DNA of 55,922 nt, taken from positions 1 through 55,922 of the forward strand of contig CAJKBH010000025.1 in the NCBI GenBank assembly GCA_905198125.1, given 5' to 3'. Below the pieces are notes generated by a model, which had not been told where the DNA came from, ran no database searches, and saw only the letters and a list, made by a program, of their open reading frames with translations. This document shows, piece after piece, positions 46,457-55,140 of the stretch. The stretch comes from an uncultured Porphyromonadaceae bacterium (GTDB lineage: Bacteria; Bacteroidota; Bacteroidia; Bacteroidales; Muribaculaceae). A program made the position numbers and the translations under genes. Position 1 is the stretch's first letter. Each line of letters starts with the position of its first letter.

Positions 46457-47917
46457 ATGAAATCAGTTTGTTTTTATTTCCACATACATCAGCCGTTCAG
46501 ACTGAAACGTTACCGTTTCTTCGACATAGGTAACGACCACTACTATTTCGATGATTTCTCGGACGACGACATCATCACCCGCCTGGCAGAGAATTCGTAT
46601 ATGCCGATGTGCGACACTCTGCTGGATATGATCAAGAGCACTAACGGAGCGTTCAAGTGCGCCCTGAGCGTGAGCGGCACGGCCATCGAGCAGCTGCAGC
46701 TCTATGTGCCCGAGATGATCGACAAGCTCAAGGCACTGGCCGACACAGGCTGCGTGGAGTTCCTGTCGGGCACGTACGCACACTCGCTGTCGAGCCTGGA
46801 GGACACTGAGGAATTCATGCGCGACGTGAAGCGTCACGACGCCATGATCCAGGACCTGTTCGGCAAGAAGCCCACCACGTTCGCCAACACCGAACTGATC
46901 TATGACGACGACATCGCCGCCGAGGTGGGCCGCATGGGCTTCAACACATGCGTGACCGTGGGCGCAAAGCACATCCTGGGATGGAAGTCGCCCAACTACG
47001 TATATCAGGCCGAGACGGCACCCGATCTGAAGCTGCTGCTCAGCAACGACAAACTGGCCGACGACGTGGCCCGCAATTTCGCCAATCCCGAATGGCCGGC
47101 TTATCCGCTGACAGCCGACAAGTACATGGACTGGATCGCCGCGCTGCCCGAGCAGGAGCAGGTGGTGAACCTGTGGTTCTCGATGGACGTGTTCGGATCG
47201 TTCCTTCCCGCCAATACCGGTATCTTCATGTTCATGAAGGCCCTGCCGCAGTTTGCCGCCGAGCGTGGCATCCGCTTCGCCACACCGAGCGAGGTGACGG
47301 CCCAACTCAAGCCCGTGGGCATGATGAGCGTACCTTATCCTATCTCGGACATCGACGAGGCCCGCGACGTATCCGCATGGAAGGGTAACGACCTGCAGAA
47401 CGAGGCTCTGAACAAGCTGTATGCCGTGGCCGAGCGCGTAAGCCTCTGCTCCGACCGTCAGCTGAAGCAGGACTGGGAGTATCTGCAGAGCTCCGACCAC
47501 TTCTACTACATGAGCACCAAGAACATGGCTGACGGCGCAAGCCACGCGGCATTCTCGCCGTACGATTCGCCGTTCTCGGCATTCACCAACTACATGAATG
47601 TGCTGGCCGACTTCCTGGTGCGCGTAGAGGAGCAATATCCCGAGAGCATCGACAACGAGGAACTGAACTCGCTGCTGCTCACCATCCGCAACCAGGCGTC
47701 GGAAATCGCTTCGCTCAACAAGGAAGTGAAGTCGCTGCGTGCCGCTCAGGACAGCGAAGACCTACCCGTGGAGCAGGTAGTCCCAGTTGAGAAGGCCGAC
47801 GTGGAGGCTCCCGCCAAGAAGCCCGGCCGAAAGCCCGCAGCAAAGAAGGCGACTGAAAAGAAGCCTGCCGCAAAGAAAGCTCCGGCCAAGAAGGCTGCGA
47901 AGAAGGCGGAGAAATAA
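46457..47917 (+). CDS. GH57 alpha-glucan-acting enzyme with a histone-H1-like tail
   Basis: GH57 enzymes hydrolyse, transfer or branch alpha-glucans. Motif 1, HIHQPF, is at residues 9-14. The probable nucleophile Glu146 is in FANTELIYDD and the probable acid/base Asp244 in WFSMDVFG. The catalytic domain covers about 1-395. A predicted coiled coil (about 405-435) and a Lys/Ala/Pro-rich tail (about 449-486, AKKPGRKPAAKK, then APAKKAAKKAEK) follow. The tail resembles histone H1 and bacterial Hc1-like tails and is odd on a carbohydrate enzyme; the frame and the downstream terminator are intact. Whether it is an amylase or a branching enzyme cannot be decided. It is last in the glycogen operon. 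Confidence 0.9.
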   Translation: MKSVCFYFHIHQPFRLKRYRFFDIGNDHYYFDDFSDDDIITRLAENSYMPMCDTLLDMIKSTNGAFKCALSVSGTAIEQLQLYVPEMIDKLKALADTGCVEFLSGTYAHSLSSLEDTEEFMRDVKRHDAMIQDLFGKKPTTFANTELIYDDDIAAEVGRMGFNTCVTVGAKHILGWKSPNYVYQAETAPDLKLLLSNDKLADDVARNFANPEWPAYPLTADKYMDWIAALPEQEQVVNLWFSMDVFGSFLPANTGIFMFMKALPQFAAERGIRFATPSEVTAQLKPVGMMSVPYPISDIDEARDVSAWKGNDLQNEALNKLYAVAERVSLCSDRQLKQDWEYLQSSDHFYYMSTKNMADGASHAAFSPYDSPFSAFTNYMNVLADFLVRVEEQYPESIDNEELNSLLLTIRNQASEIASLNKEVKSLRAAQDSEDLPVEQVVPVEKADVEAPAKKPGRKPAAKKATEKKPAAKKAPAKKAAKKAEK

Positions 47918-48010
47918 GCAAGCAGACCTAAAGGCCTGCGCCCGAACCAACCCCTACAACCGGAGGGAGTGTCCGGGAGACATGGGAAATGAAAATCTCA
48001 GTAATAATTA

Positions 48011-48048
48011 GGGAGGGTGGAACTCAGGTTCCATCCCTCTCTTTTTTT
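48011..48048 (+). terminator. Rho-independent terminator of the glycogen operon
   Basis: GGGAGGGTGGAAC (48011-48023) pairs with GTTCCATCCCTCT (48028-48040) through a long stem with a few G-T pairs and one mismatch, around a TCAG loop, followed by seven T residues at 48042-48048. Confidence 0.9.
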
Positions 48049-48305
48049 AGTCCGGTAAATTGGCGTAAGAATGCACTGATGGATTGACAATGTGCAATTC
48101 GGGTTGCACTATGGGTAGATAAGTGTGCAATATATGATGATTTAGGTAGCAAATTGTTGGAATATTAAAACAATTTGTTGACATTTGCATTCAGAATTTA
48201 AAAGCTGTTGGAAAACAGTGTTGAGCAGCTATGAAAAATCAGGCGTGACGAACCTGAGACGCGACTGCATTATGAAGATGATAATTACACTAAACTGTTT
48301 GCATT
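48049..48305 (+). promoter_or_regulatory. Leader region of the acyl-CoA ligase gene with two inverted repeats
   Basis: This 257-bp AT-rich gap has no gene. GTGCAATTCGGGTTGCAC (48092-48109) is a 6-bp-stem hairpin. CAAATTGTT (48150-48158) and AACAATTTG (48169-48177) form a perfect 9-bp inverted repeat with a 10-nt spacer, the shape of an operator for a dimeric regulator. GTTG and TTTG boxes are present, but no TAnnTTTG at the right distance was found, so the promoter is unassigned. Confidence 0.45.
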
Positions 48306-49958
48306 ATGTTAGAGCGGTATTTGGAAAAGACGGAGTTCGATTCGCTGGCGGATTTCCAGCGTAATTTCAAGATAAAAGTGCCGGAGCACTTCAATTTCGC
48401 GTACGATGTGGTGGACCGGTGGGCCGAGGAACAGCCCGACAAACCGGCGTTGCTGTGGACCAACGAAGCGGGCGAGGAACGGCAGTTCTCGTTCCGAGAG
48501 ATGAAGGAATATTCCGACCGCACGGCATCTTTTTTCCAGAGCCTCGGAATAGGTCGCGGGGACATGGTGATGCTGATATTGAAGCGCAGATACCAGTTCT
48601 GGTTCTCCATCCTTGCCCTGCACAAACTGGGTGCCGTAGCGATACCGGCCACACACCTGCTGATGCCCAAAGACATTGTATACCGCTGCAATGCCGCGAA
48701 AATCAAGGCGATAGTGGCCGTTGGTGACGAGGTCGTGACAGGAAACATAGATAAGGCGCTGCCCCAGTGCCCTACGGTGTGTCGGGTAATCTCTACCGGA
48801 CCGATTGTGCCCGAAGGCTGGGTAGACTTCAACAAGGGGATAGCGGAGGCCCCGGAATTCAGACGCCCTGCATTGAAGAACCGCAACGAAGATCTGTCAT
48901 TACTCTATTTCACCTCCGGCACCACGGGCGAGCCGAAGATGGTGGCGCACGATTTCCTCTATCCGTTGGGCCACATCATAACCGGTAAATACTGGCACAA
49001 CCTCGACGAGAACTCGCTGCATCTCACCTTGGCCGATACGGGATGGGGCAAAGCCGTATGGGGAAAACTGTACGGACAATGGTTCTCGGGTGCGAATGTG
49101 TTCGTGTATGATTTCGACAAATTCAAGCCGAAGGAGCTGCTGAACATGTTCCAGAAATACCATATCACATCGTTCTGCGCGCCGCCGACCGTCTACCGCT
49201 TTCTGATACTGGAGGATGTCAGGAGCTATGACCTGAGCGCATTGCGTTACTGCACCACTGCGGGCGAGGCCATGAATCCGAGCGTGTTCGAGAAATGGGA
49301 GGAACTTACGGGCCTTTCCATTCACGAAGCCTTCGGCCAGACCGAGACCACGCTGACCATCGGTACCTTCCCGTGGATGACTCCGAAACCGGGTTCAATG
49401 GGCATCCCGAGTCCCGGCTATCACATCGATCTGCTGAACGATGCCGGCGAGAGCTGCAAACCCGGGGAGCAGGGCCAGATAGTGATATACACCGAGCCTG
49501 ACCGACCGTTGGGATTGTTCCGCGAGTATCTGTACGACCCTGAGCTGACCAAGGCCGCGCACCGCAACGGCGTGTATTACACCGGCGACATGGCCACGCG
49601 CGACGAGGACGGTTATTTCTGGTTCGTAGGCCGCGCCGACGACGTAATCAAGTCGTCGGGCTACCGCATCGGGCCGTTCGAGGTGGAAAACGCCCTGATG
49701 AGCCACGAGGCGGTGGTGGAATGCGCCATCACAGGAGTACCCGACCCGATACGCGGCCAGTTGGTCAAGGCCACGATAGTGCTGAGCGAGGCGTACAAGG
49801 GAAAAGCCGGCGATGAGCTGGTGAAGGAGCTTCAGAACTATGTGAAGCATCAGACCGCGCCGTACAAATATCCTCGTGTCATAGAGTTTGTTGACGAGCT
49901 TCCCAAAACCATCAGCGGCAAGATTCGCCGTGTTGACATCCGTAAAAAGGTGTCGTAA
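48306..49958 (+). CDS. AMP-forming acyl-CoA ligase (acetyl-CoA synthetase-like)
   Basis: This 550-residue cytoplasmic enzyme activates a carboxylic acid with ATP and joins it to CoA. The adenylate-forming motif FTSGTTGEPK is at residues 202-211. EAFGQTETT and YTGDMATRDEDGYFWFVGRADDVIKSSG supply the A5-A8 motifs, and the catalytic Lys is in KTISGKIRR near the end. The overall pattern is that of medium-chain acyl-CoA synthetases rather than classical Acs; the natural acid (acetate, propionate, branched or aromatic) is not readable. It stands alone, its stop 2 bp from the end of the convergent glycosidase gene. Confidence 0.9.
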   Translation: MLERYLEKTEFDSLADFQRNFKIKVPEHFNFAYDVVDRWAEEQPDKPALLWTNEAGEERQFSFREMKEYSDRTASFFQSLGIGRGDMVMLILKRRYQFWFSILALHKLGAVAIPATHLLMPKDIVYRCNAAKIKAIVAVGDEVVTGNIDKALPQCPTVCRVISTGPIVPEGWVDFNKGIAEAPEFRRPALKNRNEDLSLLYFTSGTTGEPKMVAHDFLYPLGHIITGKYWHNLDENSLHLTLADTGWGKAVWGKLYGQWFSGANVFVYDFDKFKPKELLNMFQKYHITSFCAPPTVYRFLILEDVRSYDLSALRYCTTAGEAMNPSVFEKWEELTGLSIHEAFGQTETTLTIGTFPWMTPKPGSMGIPSPGYHIDLLNDAGESCKPGEQGQIVIYTEPDRPLGLFREYLYDPELTKAAHRNGVYYTGDMATRDEDGYFWFVGRADDVIKSSGYRIGPFEVENALMSHEAVVECAITGVPDPIRGQLVKATIVLSEAYKGKAGDELVKELQNYVKHQTAPYKYPRVIEFVDELPKTISGKIRRVDIRKKVS

Positions 49959-49960
49959 TG

Positions 49961-52354
49961 TTATTTGTCCAGAGTGATGTTTACGGGTCCTGAGCCTTTG
50001 ACTATGAACTGGGCGTGGCCGTTGAAGGCGGGGAGGGAGAACGAGTCGGGATGCTCGCCGGGAGCGGGACGCTCCTTGATGCGGAAGGCCGGGTCACCGT
50101 TGCCGCTGCCCAACAGAGTCTGACCCTCCGACAGATGTATGGTCAGCGGATTGCAGGCTGTGGGGGCGAAACGCCCTTTTCTGTCGCGCAGAGTGACGTT
50201 GATGATGCGGATGCCGTCCTGCTCGTGAGCCGTCTCGATGTCCAGCTTCTCGGCGGGGCCGGAAGTCTCTGTGACCGAGGTCTTGACGAGCTTGCCGTTT
50301 TTATAGCCCTTGGCCGTGACCTTGCCCGGTTTGTAGACGGCCGGGAACGATACGTGCTGACCGGGCGTCACTTTCTTGCGGCCTAAATTCTTGCCGTTCA
50401 CGTTCAGTTCCACCTCATCCATGTTGGAATATACCCAGATGTCGATGGTCTCGCCCTCGTGGCCCTCCAGGTTCCAGTGGGGCAGGATATGGAGCACAGG
50501 CTGATTGGTCCACTGCGACTGCAGATAGAATGCCTCGTCCTTGGGGAATCCGGCATAGTCCAGGATTCCGAACTCGCTTCCCGTGGCGGGATATACAAGG
50601 GGATTCGGTTCGCCGCGATAGTCGAAACCGGTCCAGTAGCAGAGACCGAGCAGCCAGGGACGGTCGCGGTAGAATGTCCAGCCGCGCGCAATGCGGTTCA
50701 GCGTGCCGTCCGTGTCGGGCGTACGGTTCAGCGACGCCATGTGTCCGTTGGCCTTGTCGTCGAAATAAACGCCGCGCGTGCCGCTGCCCGTTGTCTCCTC
50801 CGAGCCGAATGCGATGCGGTCGGGATAGTTGCGGCGGTGTTCCTCAACGGGATTCTGCATGATGTAGTTGTACCCGGCCACATCAGGGCTGATTACGACT
50901 GTCGGGCCGCTGGACGTGGCCACGGTCATAAGGCGCGTGGAATCGAGGCTGTGCGAGATGTCGCGCAGGTCCTTCACGATGCGGTCGCCGCGCTTGTCCC
51001 ATTCCACGCCCCATTCCTCGTTGCCGACGCTCCACAGAATCACCGACGGATGATTGAAGTCGCGGTCTATCATCTTCTCAAGCTGGCCGGTGTGGTAGTC
51101 GTTGATGCCGAGCAGACGGTTTTCCTCCACTAACATTATGCCGAGCGAGTCGGCAGCCGCGATGGCTTCGGGGGTGAATGGATTGTGCGAGGTGCGCACG
51201 GTGTTGATGCCGTATTTCTTAAGTTTCTTCAGACGGTAGACATTGACGGCGTCCGGGATACCGGCTCCCACGCCCGGATGGTCCTGATGCTGGTCGACGC
51301 CATGTATCCTGTAATGCCGGCCGTTGACGAACAGTCCTTTGTCCGGGTCGAACGTCAGGGTGCGGAATCCTGTGCGGATACGTTCGGATTCGATGTCGCG
51401 GCCATTATCCTGCAACGTTACCGTCACGTCGTAGCGTTCGGGGGTGTCGGGACTCCACAGCTTCAGGTCCTGAGGCTTAAGGTCGATCTGCCACTTGGCC
51501 TCGCCGCGAGGCTTTATGACGGCAGGGACAGTCACTGAAGAAGCTCCGCCCTGAACGGCCCGGCCCGACAGAGAAGTGATGTTGACATTTACCTTAAGCC
51601 CCCTGACATCGGCATGGGACAGATTCTCGATTATGCCGCTTACTGTCACGGTGTCGTCACCGCTGCGGTCAGAGCCGGCGGGGCTGTATTGCACACGTGT
51701 CTTGTCGGGCATAAGGCGCACCAACGGCGACTTTTCAAGCCATGCATGGCGGTAGATGCCGCCGCCCTCGTAGAACCAGCCCTCCTCGAAAGTGGCGTCA
51801 GAGCGGACGGCGATGACATTATCGGAGTCGGGACCGTAATTCAGATAGGGAGTGATGTCGTAACGCTGACGCGTATATCCCGAAGGCTCGCCTCCGAGGT
51901 AGAAGCCGTTGACCCATACCTGTGAGTCGCGGAATATGCCGTCAAACATCAGGTCGTAGTGAGCCGTCGAATCTTCGGGCTGCAGGGTGAACGTCTTGCG
52001 GTACCATCCTACGGACGTCTCAGGGTATTTATAGCCCACGGTCTTGTAGCCATGGCTGTGCGAAGCTAACGAATCGTAGGGAAGGTCCACCACGAAATCG
52101 AACGGAAGGTCCACACGGTGCCAGAGCGAGTCGTTGAACTTCGGCGAGTATGGCCCGGCATTGTGGATGGAATTGGCCTTGGTGAGATAGTTGAAATATT
52201 CGGTGCCCCTGCCGAAATCCTTAGCGGGGTCGGTATGTCCGAAAGCGAAAGCCCAGTCCGGGTCGATGTTGATGCGCGTGCGCGACGACACAGATGCCGA
52301 ATAAGTCAGGACTCCGGCTCCGATTATCGCGAGGGGGACGAGGATATTTTTCAT
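49961..52354 (-). CDS. Secreted GH2-family glycosidase (beta-galactosidase-like)
   Basis: This 797-residue exported enzyme has a signal peptide (residues 1-24), a jelly-roll sugar-binding domain (about 60-220), an immunoglobulin-like domain (about 225-330), and the TIM barrel (about 335-620). The acid/base Glu446 is in WSVGNEEWG and the probable nucleophile Glu519 in FGSEETTG. C-terminal beta domains follow, including a DUF4982-like segment (LHILPHWNLEGHEG, about 650). GH2 enzymes cleave beta-galactosides, glucuronides or mannosides; the substrate is unknown. The frame is open 108 bp further upstream, but the ATG at 52354 starts the signal peptide. No Sus genes are adjacent. It is convergent with the acyl-CoA ligase gene. 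Confidence 0.91.
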   Translation of the reverse strand: MKNILVPLAIIGAGVLTYSASVSSRTRINIDPDWAFAFGHTDPAKDFGRGTEYFNYLTKANSIHNAGPYSPKFNDSLWHRVDLPFDFVVDLPYDSLASHSHGYKTVGYKYPETSVGWYRKTFTLQPEDSTAHYDLMFDGIFRDSQVWVNGFYLGGEPSGYTRQRYDITPYLNYGPDSDNVIAVRSDATFEEGWFYEGGGIYRHAWLEKSPLVRLMPDKTRVQYSPAGSDRSGDDTVTVSGIIENLSHADVRGLKVNVNITSLSGRAVQGGASSVTVPAVIKPRGEAKWQIDLKPQDLKLWSPDTPERYDVTVTLQDNGRDIESERIRTGFRTLTFDPDKGLFVNGRHYRIHGVDQHQDHPGVGAGIPDAVNVYRLKKLKKYGINTVRTSHNPFTPEAIAAADSLGIMLVEENRLLGINDYHTGQLEKMIDRDFNHPSVILWSVGNEEWGVEWDKRGDRIVKDLRDISHSLDSTRLMTVATSSGPTVVISPDVAGYNYIMQNPVEEHRRNYPDRIAFGSEETTGSGTRGVYFDDKANGHMASLNRTPDTDGTLNRIARGWTFYRDRPWLLGLCYWTGFDYRGEPNPLVYPATGSEFGILDYAGFPKDEAFYLQSQWTNQPVLHILPHWNLEGHEGETIDIWVYSNMDEVELNVNGKNLGRKKVTPGQHVSFPAVYKPGKVTAKGYKNGKLVKTSVTETSGPAEKLDIETAHEQDGIRIINVTLRDRKGRFAPTACNPLTIHLSEGQTLLGSGNGDPAFRIKERPAPGEHPDSFSLPAFNGHAQFIVKGSGPVNITLDK

Positions 52355-52406
52355 AGACTGAATAATTTCGATAAAGGTAGCTAAAAAAGGGGATATCGCC
52401 AAAGAA

Positions 52407-52438
52407 GTTGTGAAAATGCGGAAAAAATGATAATTTTG
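52407..52438 (+). promoter_or_regulatory. Promoter of the RNase P RNA gene
   Basis: GTTG at 52407-52410, exactly 20 bp, then TAATTTTG at 52431-52438 fits the Bacteroidetes promoter with one mismatch, the same form as at 1449-1480. The predicted start near 52445 lies just before the RNA's first helix. Confidence 0.75.
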
Positions 52439-52449
52439 TACAGAAAAAC

Positions 52450-52832
52450 AGAGGAACCACACAGAGGCGTGGTCTGTCGCTCCGGCCTACGGGGCCGTAG
52501 AGGAAAGTCCGGGCAACACAGGACGCCGCATTTTCTAACGGAAAGCTGGCAGCGATGTCAGGGATAAGTGACAGAGAACGACCGCCCGGGGGCGCAAGCC
52601 GCCGGGTAAGGGTGAAAAGGCGAGTGTAAGAGACCACCGGGCCGCATGGCGACATGCGGCGCCGCACATCCTGCGGGTTGCAAGGCCAAATACACCGGCA
52701 GTCAAGGATGGTCCGTCCATTGCCGGGGGGTAGGCTGCTATAGCCGGCAGGCAACTGCCGACAAAGATAAATGACAGACGCGGAACGGAAATTGTTCCGT
52801 ACATAACCCGGCTTACAGCGCCTCTGTGCATC
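52450..52832 (+). ncRNA. rnpB: RNase P RNA (bacterial class A-like)
   Basis: The catalytic RNA of RNase P, which cuts tRNA 5' leaders. The conserved GAGGAAAGTCCGGGC block is near 52500, and the matching 3' region ATAACCCGGCTTACAG is near 52803-52818. Helix P1 is visible: CACAGAGGCG (52460-52469) pairs with CGCCTCTGTG (52819-52828). A promoter lies before it and a terminator-like hairpin after it. Protein frames across it, including a 214-codon one on the minus strand, are not genes. Confidence 0.95.
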
Positions 52833-52834
52833 AC

Positions 52835-52874
52835 AATGGGTCTTTGGCCAAGGCTGAAGACCCATTTTGTTTGT
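52835..52874 (+). terminator. Terminator after rnpB
   Basis: AATGGGTCTT (52835-52844) pairs with AAGACCCATT (52857-52866) in a perfect 10-bp stem with a GC-rich loop, followed by a T-rich stretch (TTGTTTGTTATT). Confidence 0.85.
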
Positions 52875-52926
52875 TATTAAAACAAAAAACGTCGGGTAAC
52901 CGGCCTGTTTCTAAATAGACGGATGT

Positions 52927-54330
52927 ATGAAGAAGAAAAAGGATAATTTCATCACAAGACTGGTGGACAGGATAATGCGATGGTGGGAATATTGTTCCAC
53001 CGGGGTGTGGAGCGACGGGCGCAACACTGTGGGCGTCAGGTTCGTGAAGACTGTCAATCTGTCGGTGAAATCCTTTTTTGACCGCGGTCTTCAGATCAAG
53101 TCGATGGCACTGACCTACAACACGGTGCTGTCGATAGTGCCGGCGTTCGCGCTGATGGTGGCCATCGGCCGGGGATTCGGCCTGCAGGATTCGGTGCAGA
53201 ACGAACTGTACATGCTGTTCCCGGCCCAGCACAAGGCCATAACGACATTTATGAAATTCGTCGACTCGTATCTGTCAAGCACCACGCAGGGCCTGTTTGT
53301 GGGTGTGGGCATCATAGTGCTGTTGTGGACGGTGATAATGCTGCTGTCGGGCATCGACGACGCCTTCAATTCCATCTGGGACGTGCGGAGCGAGCGCACC
53401 CTGTTCCGCAAGTTTACAGACTATATCACTATCTGCCTTATGGTGCCGATATTGCTGATATGTTCGTCGGGAGTGTCGATATTCATGTCAGACACGGTGC
53501 AGGGAATGGTATATTTCTCATTCCTGACGCCGGTGGTGAACCTGATGCTTGAACTGACGCCCCTGGCATTGTCGTGGCTGGCGTTCACCATCTCGTACTG
53601 GCTGATTCCCAATACGAAAGTCAACTTTAAGTTCGCCGCCATTTCTGGACTGATGGCTGCCATCGGATTCTACGTGGTGCAGTGGCTTTTCATCAACGGC
53701 CAGATATACGTGTCGCGTTATAACGCCATCTACGGGTCGTTCGCCTTCCTGCCGCTGCTGTTGGTGTGGTTGCAGATCTCATGGCTGATATTGCTGAGCG
53801 GATGCGTGCTGACATATTCGCTTCAAAATGTGTTTACCTTCAACTTCCTGGGCAGCGAGGAGACACTGTCCTACCAGTCGCGGGCCGTAGTGGCCGTTAT
53901 AGTGATGGCAGTGGTGGCACGCCGTTTCGAAAAAGGGGAGACCCCGCTGACCCGCACTCAGTTCGCTTCGGAATATAACCTGCCGGTGCGCGTGTTGGGC
54001 CGCATATTGGAGCGGCTGAAGGATGGAGGACTGATATATCCTGTGTCAATCAAGGAGGATGAACTGGGCATAGGCCCGAGCCGGGATGTGCACGACATGA
54101 CTGTGGGCGATGTGCTCGAGACATTCACCAATGCCGGCGACAGTGAGGTATCGCCCGATTTTCGCAGGATATACGAGCCTGTGTTCGAGATGCTGTCGGG
54201 TCCGGAACAGAGGAGTTACGATGCCTTTTCACGCATTAAACTCACAGATGTGCCGGTGCCGCTGCCCGAGCAGGTGCACGCCATGGTGACGGGTGAGCCT
54301 CCGGTCAGCGATTCTGCGACAAAGCCTTGA
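52927..54330 (+). CDS. YihY/BrkB-family inner-membrane protein
   Basis: This 467-residue protein has a basic N-terminus and about six membrane helices between residues 40 and 310, with the family motifs KSMALTYNTVLSIVPAFAL (about 58-76), LWTVIMLLSGIDDAFNSIWDV, and YGSFAFLPLLLVWLQISWLILL. A soluble C-terminal part (about 325-467) includes a winged-helix-like segment (TQFASEYNLPVRVLGRILERL). The family was once annotated as ribonuclease BN; that role is not supported for these proteins and the function is unknown. Its last 26 bp overlap the end of the convergent kinase-like gene. Confidence 0.9.
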   Translation: MKKKKDNFITRLVDRIMRWWEYCSTGVWSDGRNTVGVRFVKTVNLSVKSFFDRGLQIKSMALTYNTVLSIVPAFALMVAIGRGFGLQDSVQNELYMLFPAQHKAITTFMKFVDSYLSSTTQGLFVGVGIIVLLWTVIMLLSGIDDAFNSIWDVRSERTLFRKFTDYITICLMVPILLICSSGVSIFMSDTVQGMVYFSFLTPVVNLMLELTPLALSWLAFTISYWLIPNTKVNFKFAAISGLMAAIGFYVVQWLFINGQIYVSRYNAIYGSFAFLPLLLVWLQISWLILLSGCVLTYSLQNVFTFNFLGSEETLSYQSRAVVAVIVMAVVARRFEKGETPLTRTQFASEYNLPVRVLGRILERLKDGGLIYPVSIKEDELGIGPSRDVHDMTVGDVLETFTNAGDSEVSPDFRRIYEPVFEMLSGPEQRSYDAFSRIKLTDVPVPLPEQVHAMVTGEPPVSDSATKP

Positions 54331-54964
54331 TGCGGGCGCGGCAGATGTCGACTATTTCTTCGGCCGAGAATCGCGAGGTGTCGAGACAGATATGGTATGT
54401 CTCGGCGTGGCCCCACTTGTGGTTGGTGTAGTAGCTGTAGTACGATTCGCGGGCGTTGTCCATCTTGCGGGCCAGCGAGCGGGCCGCAGACTCGGTGTCG
54501 GTGTCCCGGCGTTCCATGATCTTGCGGATGCGGTATTCCGCCGGAGCATGGAGGAATATGCTGATCAGACCCGGACGGTCGCGCAGGATGTAGTCGGCGG
54601 TGCGGCCCACTATGACGCACGGACCCTTGTCGGCCAGTTGGTTTATGACGCGCGACTGGATGCTGTACAGACCCTCGTTGTCAATGTCCGAGAACTCGGC
54701 CATGGCGTTCTCCACGCCATAATTCAGCTGCAGCATGCTGCGTATCCAGGAGGGGCGTTTCTCGTCGGCACCGTCAAACAGCCGCTTGTCGAATCCCAAT
54801 GCTTCGGCAGCCTTGCTCAGCAGAGTCTTGTCGTAATAATCCGCCCCAAGCCGCTCGGCTATCATTTTGCCTATCTCGCGCCCTCCGCATCCGAACTGGC
54901 GCCCTATGGATATGATGAACGGTGTTTTCTCCGTGTCTTTTACGACTGCTTTTTGCTGAGACAT
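54305..54964 (-). CDS. Cytidylate kinase-like family protein
   Basis: This 219-residue soluble protein has a P-loop-like GRQFGCGGREIGK (residues 21-33) and the LID-type Arg-rich segments (RIRKIMERRDTD, then RSLARKMDNARESYY). It belongs to the cytidylate-kinase-like family (AAA_33/Cmk-like) found widely in gut anaerobes, distinct from true Cmk in loop sequence, so the substrate is uncertain. The frame is open 120 bp further upstream, but that region holds the promoter; the ATG at 54964 is preferred. It overlaps the convergent YihY gene by 26 bp at the 3' ends. Confidence 0.87.
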   Translation of the reverse strand: MSQQKAVVKDTEKTPFIISIGRQFGCGGREIGKMIAERLGADYYDKTLLSKAAEALGFDKRLFDGADEKRPSWIRSMLQLNYGVENAMAEFSDIDNEGLYSIQSRVINQLADKGPCVIVGRTADYILRDRPGLISIFLHAPAEYRIRKIMERRDTDTESAARSLARKMDNARESYYSYYTNHKWGHAETYHICLDTSRFSAEEIVDICRARIKALSQNR

Positions 54965-55047
54965 AATGCTCTGATAATTAATGCTATGATATATGAAATC
55001 CGGGCTTGATAAGGGAAGCGGGGATAAAATTATTTCCGAAATTGGCT

Positions 55048-55079
55048 CAAAATTATAAATAATTAGGTATTTTTGCAAT
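55048..55079. promoter_or_regulatory. Overlapping divergent promoters
   Basis: On the minus strand, ATTG (55076-55079), 20 bp, then TAATTTTG (55055-55048) fits the promoter consensus with one mismatch and serves the kinase-like gene. On the plus strand, TATTTTTG at 55068-55075 is a -7 box for the gene at 55141, though its upstream box is weak. The two lie within the same 32 bp, so the polymerases would compete. Confidence 0.6.
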
Positions 55080-55140
55080 TTCAAACGTCTGTTTTTGAAA
55101 CGGATTTTGACAATTGATTAAGAAAAGACAACAAGACGAT

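Noticed and set aside
52221..52865. A 214-codon minus-strand frame over rnpB
   Set aside because: The region is RNase P RNA with conserved core, closing helix, promoter and terminator on the plus strand.
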